Shown here piece after piece: positions 40,527 to 48,828 of a stretch of 48,969 nucleotides of DNA (position 1 is its first letter; each line of letters begins with the position of its first letter). The DNA is taken from contig JACPCS010000067.1 in assembly GCA_016184455.1 (NCBI GenBank), positions 1-48,969 on the forward strand, given 5' to 3'. The stretch is from Acidobacteriota bacterium. Its GTDB lineage: Bacteria; Acidobacteriota; Vicinamibacteria; Vicinamibacterales; UBA2999. Made by a program: the position numbers and the translations under genes. Below the pieces are notes generated by a model. That model was not told where the DNA came from, made no database searches, and saw nothing but the letters and a program-made list of their open reading frames with translations.

Positions 40527-43010
40527 GTGCCTGCAACGCTTGTCGACATGGTCGGACGGAAGGAGATCGCACCGGCCGAACGGCTGACGCCCGACCAGCT
40601 CTATCGCAGGTGTGATCCGGCAACGCTCGGCTTTCGCACCACGGAAGACCTGCCCGACGGTCCCATCACGCTCGGCCAGGACCGGGCGGTCTCGGCCATC
40701 CAGTTCGGCATTCGCATTCGCCACGACGGCTACAACCTGTTCGCGCTTGGACCGACAGGCGCGGGCAAGCATGCGATGGTCCGGCAGTACCTCGAGCAGC
40801 AGGCGGGTTCCGAGGCCGCACCGCCGGACTGGTGCTACGTATACAACTTCGAGGAGCCTCACCGGCCGCGTGCGCTCTCCCTTCCGGCAGGCCGCGGCAG
40901 CCGGTTTCGTGACGACATGACCCGGCTGGTCGACGAGCTCCAGACCGTCGTGCGAGCGGCGCTGGAGACCGACGAGTACCGCAAGCGTCACGAGCAGATC
41001 GATCAGGAATTCAACGAGCGCCGTCAGGCGGCCCTGGCGGATCTCGGCAAGCGGTCCGGCGAGCGCAACGTCGCCCTGATCCACACGCCCGCGGGATTCG
41101 GCGTCGTGCCGCTCCACGACGGAGAGCCTCTTGAACCGGACGCGTTTGCGCAGCTGCCGGACGAGGAGCGTCAGGCCGTCAAGGCTGCTCTCGAGGAGTT
41201 CGAGGGGGAGTTGGAGAAGATTCTCCACCAGGTGCCCCAATGGCGGCGGGAGAGCCGCGAGAAGGAGCGGGCGCTGAAGCGCGCGGTCATCAGTGCAGCC
41301 GTCGACGCCCCCCTTGACGATCTGGCGAAGCAGTACGACGGACTGCCAGACGTGCAGGCCTACCTGGCCGCGGTGAAGGCCGACGTGATCGAGCACGCCG
41401 ACGACGTGCGGCGAGGGACCGCCCGGGAAGACGAGGGCTTGCTCGAAGCCCTCATCGCCAGAGCGAGCGTCATTGCTCAGCCGCTGAGCCGCTATCAGGT
41501 CAACGTGCTCGATGGCCGCAGCGGCCTCCACGGCGCGCCGGTCGTCTATGAGGACAAGCCGACCTTCCAGAATCTGGTTGGGCGCATCGAGCACGTCGCG
41601 CAAATGGGCACGCTCGTGACGCACTTCACGCTGATCAAGCCAGGGGCGCTCCATCGGGCCAACGGCGGCTACCTGATCCTGGATGCCCGCCGGCTGCTGC
41701 TCGAGCCCTTCGCGTGGGAGGGGTTGAAGCGCGCGCTGCGCGCACGCGCGCTTCGCGTGGAGTCGCTCGGCGAGGCACTCAGCCTGGTGAGCACGGTGTC
41801 GCTCGATCCCGAGCCGATTCCGCTGACCGTCAAAGTGGTCCTGATCGGCGAGCCGCTGCTTTACTACCTGCTGCACCAACTCGACCCCGACTTCCGGGAA
41901 TTGTTCAAGGTGGCAGTCGATTTCGAGTCGAGCACGGACCGCGCGGCCGATCAGACCGCGTCATACGCTCGACTGATTGCCACGCTCGGCCGAAAGGCGG
42001 CGGTCCGGCCCTTCAGTGCCGCCGCCGTGGCGCGCGTCCTCGAACATGGGGCCCGTGTCGTCGGTGACGCGGGCAAGATGTGGCTCGCGCTGGATCGCCT
42101 GGCGGACCTGCTGAAGGAAGCCGACCACTGGGCCGGGACAGCGGGGCGTTCCGTCGTGGAGGCCGCCGACGTGCAGCGGGCGATCGACGCATGGATCCAC
42201 CGGTCCAGCCGGCCCCGGGAGCGCCTGCAGGAAGAGATCGCGCGAGGCACGCTCGCGATCTCGACAACGGGGAGCGTCGTCGGTCAGGTGAACGGGCTCT
42301 CCGTCGTCGAGCTGGGAGGCTTCGCGTTCGCGCGCCCCAGCCGCATCACCGCCCGCGTGCGGCTGGGCAGCGGCACGGTGGTCGACATCGAGCGTGAGGT
42401 CGAGCTCGGCGGTCCCATTCATTCGAAGGGCGTGTTGATCCTCTCGGGATTCCTGGCCGGCCGGTACGTGCCGGACCAGCCGCTCTCGCTGTCGGCCAGC
42501 CTTGTCTTCGAGCAGAGCTACGGCGGCGTTGAAGGGGACAGCGCCTCGTCGGCCGAGCTGTTCGCGTTGCTCTCGGCGCTTGCCGATCTCCCGGTCAAGC
42601 AGTCAATCGCGGTGACGGGATCGGTGAATCAGCGCGGCGAGATCCAGGCGATTGGCGGCGTCAACGAGAAGATCGAGGGCTTCTTCGATGTGTGCAGGGC
42701 GAGAGGCTTGACGGGGAACGAAGGCGTGCTGATCCCGGCGGCGAACAAGCGCCACCTGATGCTGCGCGCCGACGTGGTCGAGGCGGTCGCCGCCGGCACT
42801 TTTCACGTCTACGCGATCGACACCGTCGATCAGGGGCTGCAGCTCCTGACCGGCGTGCCAGCCGGCGGCCGCGACGTCACCGGCCAGTTTCCCTCGGGAA
42901 CGGTCAACTGCCTCGTCGAGCAGCGCCTCGCCGCACTGGCGAGGCAGGCGCAGGCATTCAAGGTGTCCGGCGAGGAGGGCGTCACCGCGCCGGGACCGCG
43001 GCGAGTGTGA
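40527..43010 (+). CDS. Lon-related ATP-dependent protease (COG1067 type)
   Basis: An 827-residue protein. Walker A at residues 75-82 (GPTGAGKH), a long coiled-coil insertion (~130-270), a Walker-B-like YLILDARRLLL, and a C-terminal Lon proteolytic domain with catalytic S672 in GDSASS and K715 in NEKIEGFF, 43 residues apart as in Lon. The substrate-entry domain differs from classical Lon; this is the Lon-like group with unknown targets. GTG 40527 is the longest start, and an ATG at 40548 is possible. UspA diverges upstream and Hsp20 converges downstream, giving a proteostasis group. Confidence 0.88.
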   Translation: MPATLVDMVGRKEIAPAERLTPDQLYRRCDPATLGFRTTEDLPDGPITLGQDRAVSAIQFGIRIRHDGYNLFALGPTGAGKHAMVRQYLEQQAGSEAAPPDWCYVYNFEEPHRPRALSLPAGRGSRFRDDMTRLVDELQTVVRAALETDEYRKRHEQIDQEFNERRQAALADLGKRSGERNVALIHTPAGFGVVPLHDGEPLEPDAFAQLPDEERQAVKAALEEFEGELEKILHQVPQWRRESREKERALKRAVISAAVDAPLDDLAKQYDGLPDVQAYLAAVKADVIEHADDVRRGTAREDEGLLEALIARASVIAQPLSRYQVNVLDGRSGLHGAPVVYEDKPTFQNLVGRIEHVAQMGTLVTHFTLIKPGALHRANGGYLILDARRLLLEPFAWEGLKRALRARALRVESLGEALSLVSTVSLDPEPIPLTVKVVLIGEPLLYYLLHQLDPDFRELFKVAVDFESSTDRAADQTASYARLIATLGRKAAVRPFSAAAVARVLEHGARVVGDAGKMWLALDRLADLLKEADHWAGTAGRSVVEAADVQRAIDAWIHRSSRPRERLQEEIARGTLAISTTGSVVGQVNGLSVVELGGFAFARPSRITARVRLGSGTVVDIEREVELGGPIHSKGVLILSGFLAGRYVPDQPLSLSASLVFEQSYGGVEGDSASSAELFALLSALADLPVKQSIAVTGSVNQRGEIQAIGGVNEKIEGFFDVCRARGLTGNEGVLIPAANKRHLMLRADVVEAVAAGTFHVYAIDTVDQGLQLLTGVPAGGRDVTGQFPSGTVNCLVEQRLAALARQAQAFKVSGEEGVTAPGPRRV

Positions 43011-43042
43011 TTGGGCGGCGAACGGTCTCCCTTCTCGCACGT

Positions 43043-43492
43043 CTATGGCGTCCGCGCCGGAACGAGCGGCGCCGTGATCCGCAGCAGCCCATTCTTGTAG
43101 TCGGCCCGCGTGCGCGCGGGATCGACCGGATGTGCGAAGTGGTACGACCGGAACATCGGGCCCGCGCTGAACTCGCAGAGCACGGCGTCGCCGGTGTGCT
43201 GGTGATGGTGATGGACGTCCGCTCTGATCAGCACGTCGCTCGGTGCCACCCGCACGTCAATCTGGGGCGGCTCGAGCCCGGCCACCGCGGCTTCGACGAT
43301 GTAGGCGTCATCGCCCTGGCGGACTTCTATCGCGGGCCTCCAGATGGTCTCGCGCTCGGCCGCGAGCCAGTCGTCGAGCGGTTGTCCGGCGCGATGGGGA
43401 TCGTGCAGCTCGTCCGCGCGAGATGCGATCTGTCTCTCCATCGCATCGACCTCATTCGCGATGCTCTCGACTTGGTGAATGTCAATCTTCAT
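43043..43492 (-). CDS. Hsp20 small heat-shock protein with DUF2934-like N-terminus
   Basis: A 149-residue protein. Residues ~15-50 (ASRADELHDPHRAGQPLDDW then LAAERETIW) match the DUF2934 helix pair. Residues ~52-145 are an alpha-crystallin domain (AAVAGLEPPQIDVRVAPSDV, then YKNGLLRITAPL with the GxL motif). The His run in ADVHHHHQHTG is odd and could bind metal. It is a chaperone that holds unfolded protein. Start ATG 43492 is chosen over the upstream in-frame codon as the alternative adds basic low-complexity residues. It converges on the protease gene. Confidence 0.87.
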   Translation of the reverse strand: MKIDIHQVESIANEVDAMERQIASRADELHDPHRAGQPLDDWLAAERETIWRPAIEVRQGDDAYIVEAAVAGLEPPQIDVRVAPSDVLIRADVHHHHQHTGDAVLCEFSAGPMFRSYHFAHPVDPARTRADYKNGLLRITAPLVPARTP

Positions 43493-43741
43493 GGACGTAC
43501 CCCCCTCGTTCCATGGGTTGGTGGACGTTCGGGGCCGCGGCGATGGATCCCATGCTCCGGGAACGTGTGGAGGCGCGAGATATTTCACGGCCCGCGAAGA
43601 ATCTTTCGGGCGCACACATCCGAACCCGAATGCTGCGCCGTCCAGTCGAAGCCGAACTGGTCAGTGCAATGGTCGATCCCGGCTCCGGCCCCTCTGGCAT
43701 GCGGTGTGCCCTGCGTACAGGCCTGGAGGAGGAGCGATCAC

Positions 43742-44047
43742 GTGCAGCGGCTGATCGAACAGCCGGTTGGCGAGGGAGACCTGTTTGAAGAGGGTGGGCG
43801 CATCGGGCGCGTGCACTACCATCTCGACGTCTACCAGCACTTCTCTGACGACGGCGAGCCGGTACCGGCAAACCTGGAGGTCGAAGGTCACATCACGGCT
43901 CCCGATGATCTGGACATTCCCGGCCTGCATCGACTTGGCCTGGAACTGACGCTTCGCCTCGCTGACGGCCGCGCGCTCGACTTCCGGGTCATTCACGAAG
44001 ACGGAACCATTCGTTCCACGGCGCGCGGGCTCTACGGACCCGAATAG
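43742..44047 (+). CDS. Conserved hypothetical 101-residue protein
   Basis: GTG 43742 with GGAGGAG upstream. The protein is beta-rich and acidic (GRIGRVHYHLDVYQHFSDDG, LEVEGHITAPDDLDIPGL), ending DGTIRSTARGLYGPE. It looks like a small single-domain cytoplasmic protein. I have seen similar proteins described only as hypothetical. The position next to Hsp20 and stress genes suggests a stress link, without proof. Confidence 0.65.
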   Translation: MQRLIEQPVGEGDLFEEGGRIGRVHYHLDVYQHFSDDGEPVPANLEVEGHITAPDDLDIPGLHRLGLELTLRLADGRALDFRVIHEDGTIRSTARGLYGPE

Positions 44048-44052
44048 CGCGC

Positions 44053-44355
44053 TCAGCCGTCGCGAGGCCAACTCAGGTGAAGGAGTGGCGCTCCTGTCGC
44101 TGGGCGCGGTAGAGCGTCATGGTGCCCAGAAGCGTGGAGAACTCCGTCGTCACGGTCACGCCACTCAATCCAGAGCGCCAACGTGCCGGTTCCGCAGGCG
44201 AGATCGAGCACGCGATCGCCGTCTCGAATTCGTCCTTGTTCGATGAGTGCGGTCTTGACCGCGCGCTCGCGCGTGGTCAGCGCCACGATCGGGTCGTACA
44301 GACCCGTCAACGCCTGGTGTCCAAGGGCAGGTACGTAATCGGGCCTTTGCGTCAC
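44053..44355 (-). pseudogene. Methyltransferase gene with internal deletion
   Basis: The frame from ATG 44355 starts like a 200-residue class I methyltransferase (DYVPALGHQALTGLYDPIVA, then VLDLACGTGTLAL) but breaks after the SAM motif. In the next frame the C-terminal end of the same family resumes (GVTVTTEFSTLLGTMTLYRA). About 100 residues are missing at the junction near 44165. This is a second out-of-frame internal deletion in the window. Confidence 0.7.
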
Positions 44356-44462
44356 GTCAGATCACGCCCGCGAAATAATTCGCGCGCCGCTCGCTTTGTA
44401 AGAGTTCTGTAACCGCGTCTCCGACGGCATCGATCGCGCTCCCGTGTGACTACAATCGCGGC

Positions 44463-46091
44463 ATGTCGATGTCTCGACGCCGGATCCTTCTTACGTCGGT
44501 ATTCAAGCCCTTCGCCGTGGACGATGCGTTCGGGTCTCGCGCGATCAATCCCGTGGAGCTGTACCAGAACCAGGTCACGCGCGAGCAGGGGCCGTTCTCC
44601 CTGCGGATGTTCCACCGCACGTGGAGCCTCATGTTCCTCCGCGAGAACATCTCCGCGCCGTGCACGGTGCTCGACTTTCCGACGCGCGAGCGGTTCATCC
44701 ACGAGCTCCGCACCCACGACTACGACATCGTCGGGATCTCGTCCATCGTGGTGAACGTCGGCAAGGTGCGGGAGATGTGCCGGCTCGTGCGCCTTCACTC
44801 GCCGTGGGCGACGATCGTCGTGGGCGGGCACGTGACGGCGATTCCGGGCATCGAGCGCCAGATCGACGCCGATCACATCGTCCGCGGCGAAGGCGTCCGC
44901 TGGCTGCGGGCGTTCCTCGGCGAGGATCCCGAGGCGCCGATTCGGCACCCGGTGATCCCGTCCTCGTTCGGCTTCCGCGTGATGGGCATGCCGGTGACGG
45001 AGAACCGGCGGAGCCGATCGGCCACCATCATCCCGTCCGTCGGCTGCCCGATGGGCTGCAACTTCTGCACGACCTCCGCGTTCTTCGGCGGCAAGGGGAG
45101 GTTCATCAACTTCTTCGATCGCGGCGAGGAGCTCTTCCGCGTGATGTGCGACGCGGAGCGGAGGCTCGGGACACGCTCGTTCTTCATGATGGACGAGAAT
45201 TTCCTGCTGCACAAACGCCGCGCCCTCGAGCTGCTGGCCCTCATGCGGGCGCACGGCAAGCCGTGGTCGATGTACGTGTTCTCCTCGGCGAACGCGGTCC
45301 GGCAGTACGACGTCCGGCAGCTCGTGGAGCTCGGCGTCGAGTGGGTGTGGCTCGGCCTCGAATCGCCGCAGAGCGGCTACGTGAAGCTCAAGGGCGCCGA
45401 CACGCTGGCGCTCACGCGCGAGCTGCAGGCCAATGGCATCTGCGTGCTCGGATCGACGATCGTCGGCATGGAGCACCACACGCCGGAGAACATCTGGCGC
45501 GACCTCGACTACGCGATCGCGCACGACGCGGTCTTCCACCAGTTCATGCTCTACACGCCCATGCCTGGCACGCCGCTGCACCGGCAGGTGGCCGAAGAAG
45601 GACGGCTGATCGAGGGGATCGATCCGGCCGACATCCACGGCCAGTACCAGTTCAACTTCCGGCATCCGGCCATCTCCTGCGAAGAGTCGAAAGCGCTGCT
45701 CGACGCGGCGTTCAGGGCCGATTACGAGCGGAACGGGCCGAGCCTGTACCGCCTGATGCGCACGATGTTCGATCGCTATCGCCGCTACGGCGCGGACGCC
45801 GATCTGCGCGTCCGTGCGCGGGTGGAGCGCGCGGCGCAACAGCTCAGCGGACCCTACGCCGCGGCGCTCTGGGCGATGGAGCGCTGCCTGCGCTCGACCA
45901 ATCGGGCGGTGAGCGATCGCATCCACGAGCTGCGCCAGGAGATGGGGCGGGAGTTCGGCGCGTGGTCGCGCACGTCGGGCGCCGCGGTCGGCCGGCTGCT
46001 CGCGTGGGCGGCGCGGCGCGAGGCCGCCCGGTTCCCCACGGGCCGGCCGCTCGAGCCCCGGACATTTCTCGAGCGCACCAACTGGGCCTGA
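44463..46091 (+). CDS. B12-binding radical SAM enzyme
   Basis: A 542-residue protein. Residues ~5-150 form a cobalamin-binding Rossmann domain (DYDIVGISSIVVNVGKVREM, VVGGHVTAIPG); the usual DxHxxG is absent, as in many BchE-type members. Residues ~180-390 form a radical SAM barrel with CPMGCNFC and a FMMDENFLL strand. The C-terminal ~150 residues are a helical extension. Such enzymes methylate or rearrange lipids, pigments and natural products, and the substrate is unknown. A weak GTAACC-N16-CGAT box occurs at 44409-44434. Confidence 0.85.
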   Translation: MSMSRRRILLTSVFKPFAVDDAFGSRAINPVELYQNQVTREQGPFSLRMFHRTWSLMFLRENISAPCTVLDFPTRERFIHELRTHDYDIVGISSIVVNVGKVREMCRLVRLHSPWATIVVGGHVTAIPGIERQIDADHIVRGEGVRWLRAFLGEDPEAPIRHPVIPSSFGFRVMGMPVTENRRSRSATIIPSVGCPMGCNFCTTSAFFGGKGRFINFFDRGEELFRVMCDAERRLGTRSFFMMDENFLLHKRRALELLALMRAHGKPWSMYVFSSANAVRQYDVRQLVELGVEWVWLGLESPQSGYVKLKGADTLALTRELQANGICVLGSTIVGMEHHTPENIWRDLDYAIAHDAVFHQFMLYTPMPGTPLHRQVAEEGRLIEGIDPADIHGQYQFNFRHPAISCEESKALLDAAFRADYERNGPSLYRLMRTMFDRYRRYGADADLRVRARVERAAQQLSGPYAAALWAMERCLRSTNRAVSDRIHELRQEMGREFGAWSRTSGAAVGRLLAWAARREAARFPTGRPLEPRTFLERTNWA

Positions 46092-46106
46092 TCGGGGCAG
46101 TCCCTC

Positions 46107-46252
46107 CGCGAGAAAACCAGCACCGCCCGCGAGGAAGTTCGCAGTCGACGCCGCGAAACCTCCCCCGACTCGCGAGGAGCACGCCGCGTCCCTCGCAGAA
46201 ATGCGCAGCGCGCGCCAGGGTCGTGCCGCCGGTCCCGTTCTTGCTGGCCGCC
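46107..46252. repeat. Intergenic repeat, copy 1
   Basis: About 145 bp similar to 47931-48075. Matching blocks include CGCGA-GAAAACC, GCGAGGAAGTTCGCA, GCGAAAC, a 24-base identical stretch (46193-46216) containing CGCAGAAATGCGCAGC, and GTGCCGCCGGTCCCGTT. It lies between the radical SAM stop and a DUF6152 gene. Confidence 0.75.
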
Positions 46253-46282
46253 ACGGGCCCCGTGATGCTGGGGAGGTTACAT

Positions 46283-46711
46283 ATGACCAAGGTTCGACAC
46301 TTCAATGCGTTGGCGGCGGTGGTGGTCGCCTCGATCGCGTTCGTGTGGATGTCTCAGGCGACGCCCGCGGCAGGACATCACTCGATTGCGGCCGAGTTCA
46401 ATTTGGAGAAGACGGGGTCGTTCACGGGTGTCCTTACGCGATTCGCGATGATCAACCCGCATGTTCGCTGGTTCTTCAAGGAGACCAGATCTGACGGCAC
46501 GGTCGTCGAATGGGAAATGACCGGCGCGGGCCCCGGGGCACTTCGCTCGGCCGGCCTGGTCAGGATCTTCGTAACGGGACAGACCTATAAGGTCACGTTT
46601 GCCCCGGCGCGGGACGGTTCGAACCTCGGCCGGCTCCGAACGCTGACATTGCCGGACGGGCGAGTCGTGACCTTGTACCACGAGGATCCGTCGAAGCCGT
46701 TTGGCGGTTAG
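46283..46711 (+). CDS. DUF6152 family exported protein
   Basis: A 142-residue protein. The signal peptide ends AAG/HHS, so the mature chain may begin with HHS or GHHS, the fixed start of DUF6152 proteins (HHSIAAEFN). The rest is a beta-rich fold with MINPHVRWFF and LTLPDGRVV. GGGAGG precedes the ATG at 7 nt. The DUF6644 gene starts 2 nt after its stop, so they form an operon. The function is unknown; paired His at a mature N-terminus could bind copper. Confidence 0.85.
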   Translation: MTKVRHFNALAAVVVASIAFVWMSQATPAAGHHSIAAEFNLEKTGSFTGVLTRFAMINPHVRWFFKETRSDGTVVEWEMTGAGPGALRSAGLVRIFVTGQTYKVTFAPARDGSNLGRLRTLTLPDGRVVTLYHEDPSKPFGG

Positions 46712-46713
46712 TC

Positions 46714-47298
46714 ATGGATCTTCTTATTTGGTTGGAGAACACCGGTTACGCGGAGTGGGTGCGTAATCCGGGCCTGTTCCCGTACACAGTCTTCTTGAGC
46801 CTGCACGCCATAGGCCTCGCGCTCTTGGTAGGCCCGAATGCGGCGGTCGATATGCGCATCCTCGGTGTTGCGCGCAGCCTGCCTCTGGCGCCGATGGCGG
46901 GCTTTTTCCGCCTCATGTGGGTTGGCTTCTGGATCAACGCTGTTTCGGGCCTGCTGCTGCTGCCGGTTTCGGCAGTCACGTTTCTGACGGACCCGATTTT
47001 CTACGTCAAACTCGGATCCATTGCTCTTGCAGCTGTGATCTTGCGATTGATCGCCCGCGAGGTGTCTTCGAGGGATCCGGCGTCGGCGAAGGCCAAGATC
47101 CTGGCGGGCACATCGTTGGCTTTTTGGAGCCTGGCCATCCTGGCCGGGCGCCTGATCGCATATTCGAACTTCGTCCGCTGGACCACTGTGGGCGCATTCG
47201 TCATTCTCACGCTCGTGCTCGCCCTGGTCTGGCTTGGTGGACGGTCGATCGTTGCCCGCTCTCTGGATTGGGCGGAGCCATCAGGGGAACACGTTTGA
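46714..47298 (+). CDS. DUF6644-type membrane protein, first copy
   Basis: A 194-residue membrane protein with about five helices and the family core YTVFLSLHAIGLALLVGPNA followed by VDMRILG. The His and Asp in this core recur in the next gene, so they may be functional ligands. It is translated right after the DUF6152 gene and before a second relative. I infer a membrane complex or electron carrier for the exported DUF6152 protein; no activity is known to me. Confidence 0.75.
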   Translation: MDLLIWLENTGYAEWVRNPGLFPYTVFLSLHAIGLALLVGPNAAVDMRILGVARSLPLAPMAGFFRLMWVGFWINAVSGLLLLPVSAVTFLTDPIFYVKLGSIALAAVILRLIAREVSSRDPASAKAKILAGTSLAFWSLAILAGRLIAYSNFVRWTTVGAFVILTLVLALVWLGGRSIVARSLDWAEPSGEHV

Positions 47299-47363
47299 GG
47301 CCTCACAGACACACGGTGTTCGTGATGGCCGGGATCTATCCATCCAACAGGTGAGGTGACGCC

Positions 47364-47891
47364 ATGGCGGAGTTTCTCTGGTATTGGCTCAGGTGGCCAT
47401 CCGTGGAGGCGGCTCTGTCGAACTCCTGGGCGTGGCCGCTGTGTGAAACTCTCCACTTCATCGGGCTTGCCCTCCTGGTCGGGATAGTCGGCATGTTCGA
47501 CTTGCGACTGATGGGAATGGCAAAAGGAGTGGCCGTCGCACCCTTGAGGCGGCTTCTCCCGTGGGCGGTTGTCGGATTCGTTCTGTGTGTGATAACCGGG
47601 CTGGCGTTCGTTCTAGGCATCGGAGCCAACCTGCGCGGGGTCCATCCGTATACCGTTGCCGTCACGAACGTCTTTCTGCAACTGAAGCTTCTTTTCGTTT
47701 TTCTTGCGGGACTGAACCTGCTGGCCTTTTACCTCACTGGGATGTCCCGGACCGTCGAGCTGTTGGGACCGGGAGAGGACGCACCGCTCTTGGCCAAGGT
47801 GATTGCGGGGGTGTCGCTCACGCTCTGGATCGGAGTCGTTTGGCTAGGTCGCCTGGTGCCTTGGGGCCTTACGCCGGAGACGGGGCTCTGA
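47364..47891 (+). CDS. DUF6644-type membrane protein, second copy
   Basis: A 175-residue protein with about five helices and the same core, ETLHFIGLALLVGIVGMFDL then RLMG. It is a diverged paralogue of the preceding gene, consistent with an ancient tandem duplication or a heteromeric pair. GAGGTGACGCC gives a ribosome site before ATG 47364. The repeat element follows the stop. Confidence 0.75.
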   Translation: MAEFLWYWLRWPSVEAALSNSWAWPLCETLHFIGLALLVGIVGMFDLRLMGMAKGVAVAPLRRLLPWAVVGFVLCVITGLAFVLGIGANLRGVHPYTVAVTNVFLQLKLLFVFLAGLNLLAFYLTGMSRTVELLGPGEDAPLLAKVIAGVSLTLWIGVVWLGRLVPWGLTPETGL

Positions 47892-47930
47892 GGCGGGGCA
47901 TTGTGTTCAGACGCCGAAGCTGATCTCCAC

Positions 47931-48075
47931 CGCGAAAAAACCGGCAGTCGATGCGAGGAAGTTCGCACAGAAGCCTGCGAAACTTTTCGCTGGTCTCAAC
48001 GCCTGCGCGCGCGTTTCTCGCAGAAATGCGCAGCGCGCGCCGCGCCGTGCCGCCGGTCCCGTTTTTGCTCGCCGG
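47931..48075. repeat. Intergenic repeat, copy 2
   Basis: Second copy of the ~145-bp element, in the same orientation, sharing the identical 24-base block (48018-48041) with copy 1 at 46193-46216. It lies between a DUF6644 gene and the exported protein at 48103, again just after a stop codon and before an exported protein. Confidence 0.75.
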
Positions 48076-48102
48076 CTCGCTCACCGAACGCGAGGGATAT
48101 TC

Positions 48103-48768
48103 ATGCGCCTGTTTCCGCTGATGGCGGCGCTGTTGTTGGTGCTGACGATTTCAGGGTCCGCGGCCGCGCAGGACTGGATCGAGTACGAGAACCGCGACGA
48201 CCTCTTCGGCGTCAATTTGCCGGGCGAACCGGAGGTGGAGGTGACCACCTATACCTCGGAGTTCGGCGCCGTGCTGCCCGCGCGCATCTATCGCGCGGAA
48301 GAGGGCCGAAGCCGCTACAGCGTCACGGTGGTCGACTACCGCGGCATCAGGCGCATCCTCACCGAGAAGGCGGCCAGCTGCCCCGCGGGCGCCCAGACGT
48401 GCGCCGGCGGCGGCGAGGCCGGATCTGGAACCGGCAACTGGAGGATGGATCACGCGGGGGCGCTGGTGTATGCGAGCTGGCGCCTCCTGCAGCGGCCGGG
48501 AACCGAGGCCACGCACTACAACCTGTTCTTCTCGGACCTCGTTCTGGGGCATCAGCTCCAGCTCGCGAATGCGGACGGCTCCCGCACGTTCGTCTCGATC
48601 CTGATGCACCAGGATCGTCTCTACATCTTCGAAGGCACGCGACCGGGGGAGCTCTCTCCTCCGCTGCACTTCCAACTGTCGGTGAGATTTCTCGACGCCA
48701 ACGGCAACCACATCCGCTACCGGGAGCTCTACTGCAACATCTGTCCGGTGCCGCCGCTGAGCAGGTGA
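48103..48768 (+). CDS. Exported hypothetical protein
   Basis: A 221-residue protein with a signal peptide (LFPLMAALLLVLTISGSAAA, cleavage before QDW). The mature part begins DWIEYENRDDLFGVNLPGEP, a pattern seen in small exported proteins that resemble the PsbP/MOG1 fold. Four Cys (SCPAGAQTC and YCNICP) could form disulfides. It is probably periplasmic. It lies in the DUF6152/DUF6644 block. No function assigned. Confidence 0.7.
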   Translation: MRLFPLMAALLLVLTISGSAAAQDWIEYENRDDLFGVNLPGEPEVEVTTYTSEFGAVLPARIYRAEEGRSRYSVTVVDYRGIRRILTEKAASCPAGAQTCAGGGEAGSGTGNWRMDHAGALVYASWRLLQRPGTEATHYNLFFSDLVLGHQLQLANADGSRTFVSILMHQDRLYIFEGTRPGELSPPLHFQLSVRFLDANGNHIRYRELYCNICPVPPLSR

Positions 48769-48828
48769 CGACTGGTCGCGACGCCGATGTGTCCGAGCAT
48801 CGTCTGTTCCGTCTGAGGAGAACACGCC

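Noticed and set aside
39969..41879. 636-codon minus-strand frame covering UspA and part of the protease gene
   Set aside because: Only its last 149 codons (UspA) match a family; the rest lies opposite the Lon-type gene.
44409..44434. GTAACC-N16-CGAT before the radical SAM gene
   Set aside because: Three of four -10 bases match, but the last base differs from all three good promoters, so I do not count it as part of the regulon.
44352..45926. Long minus-strand frame opposite the B12 radical SAM gene
   Set aside because: Shadow of the CPMGCNFC-bearing gene; charged low-complexity translation.
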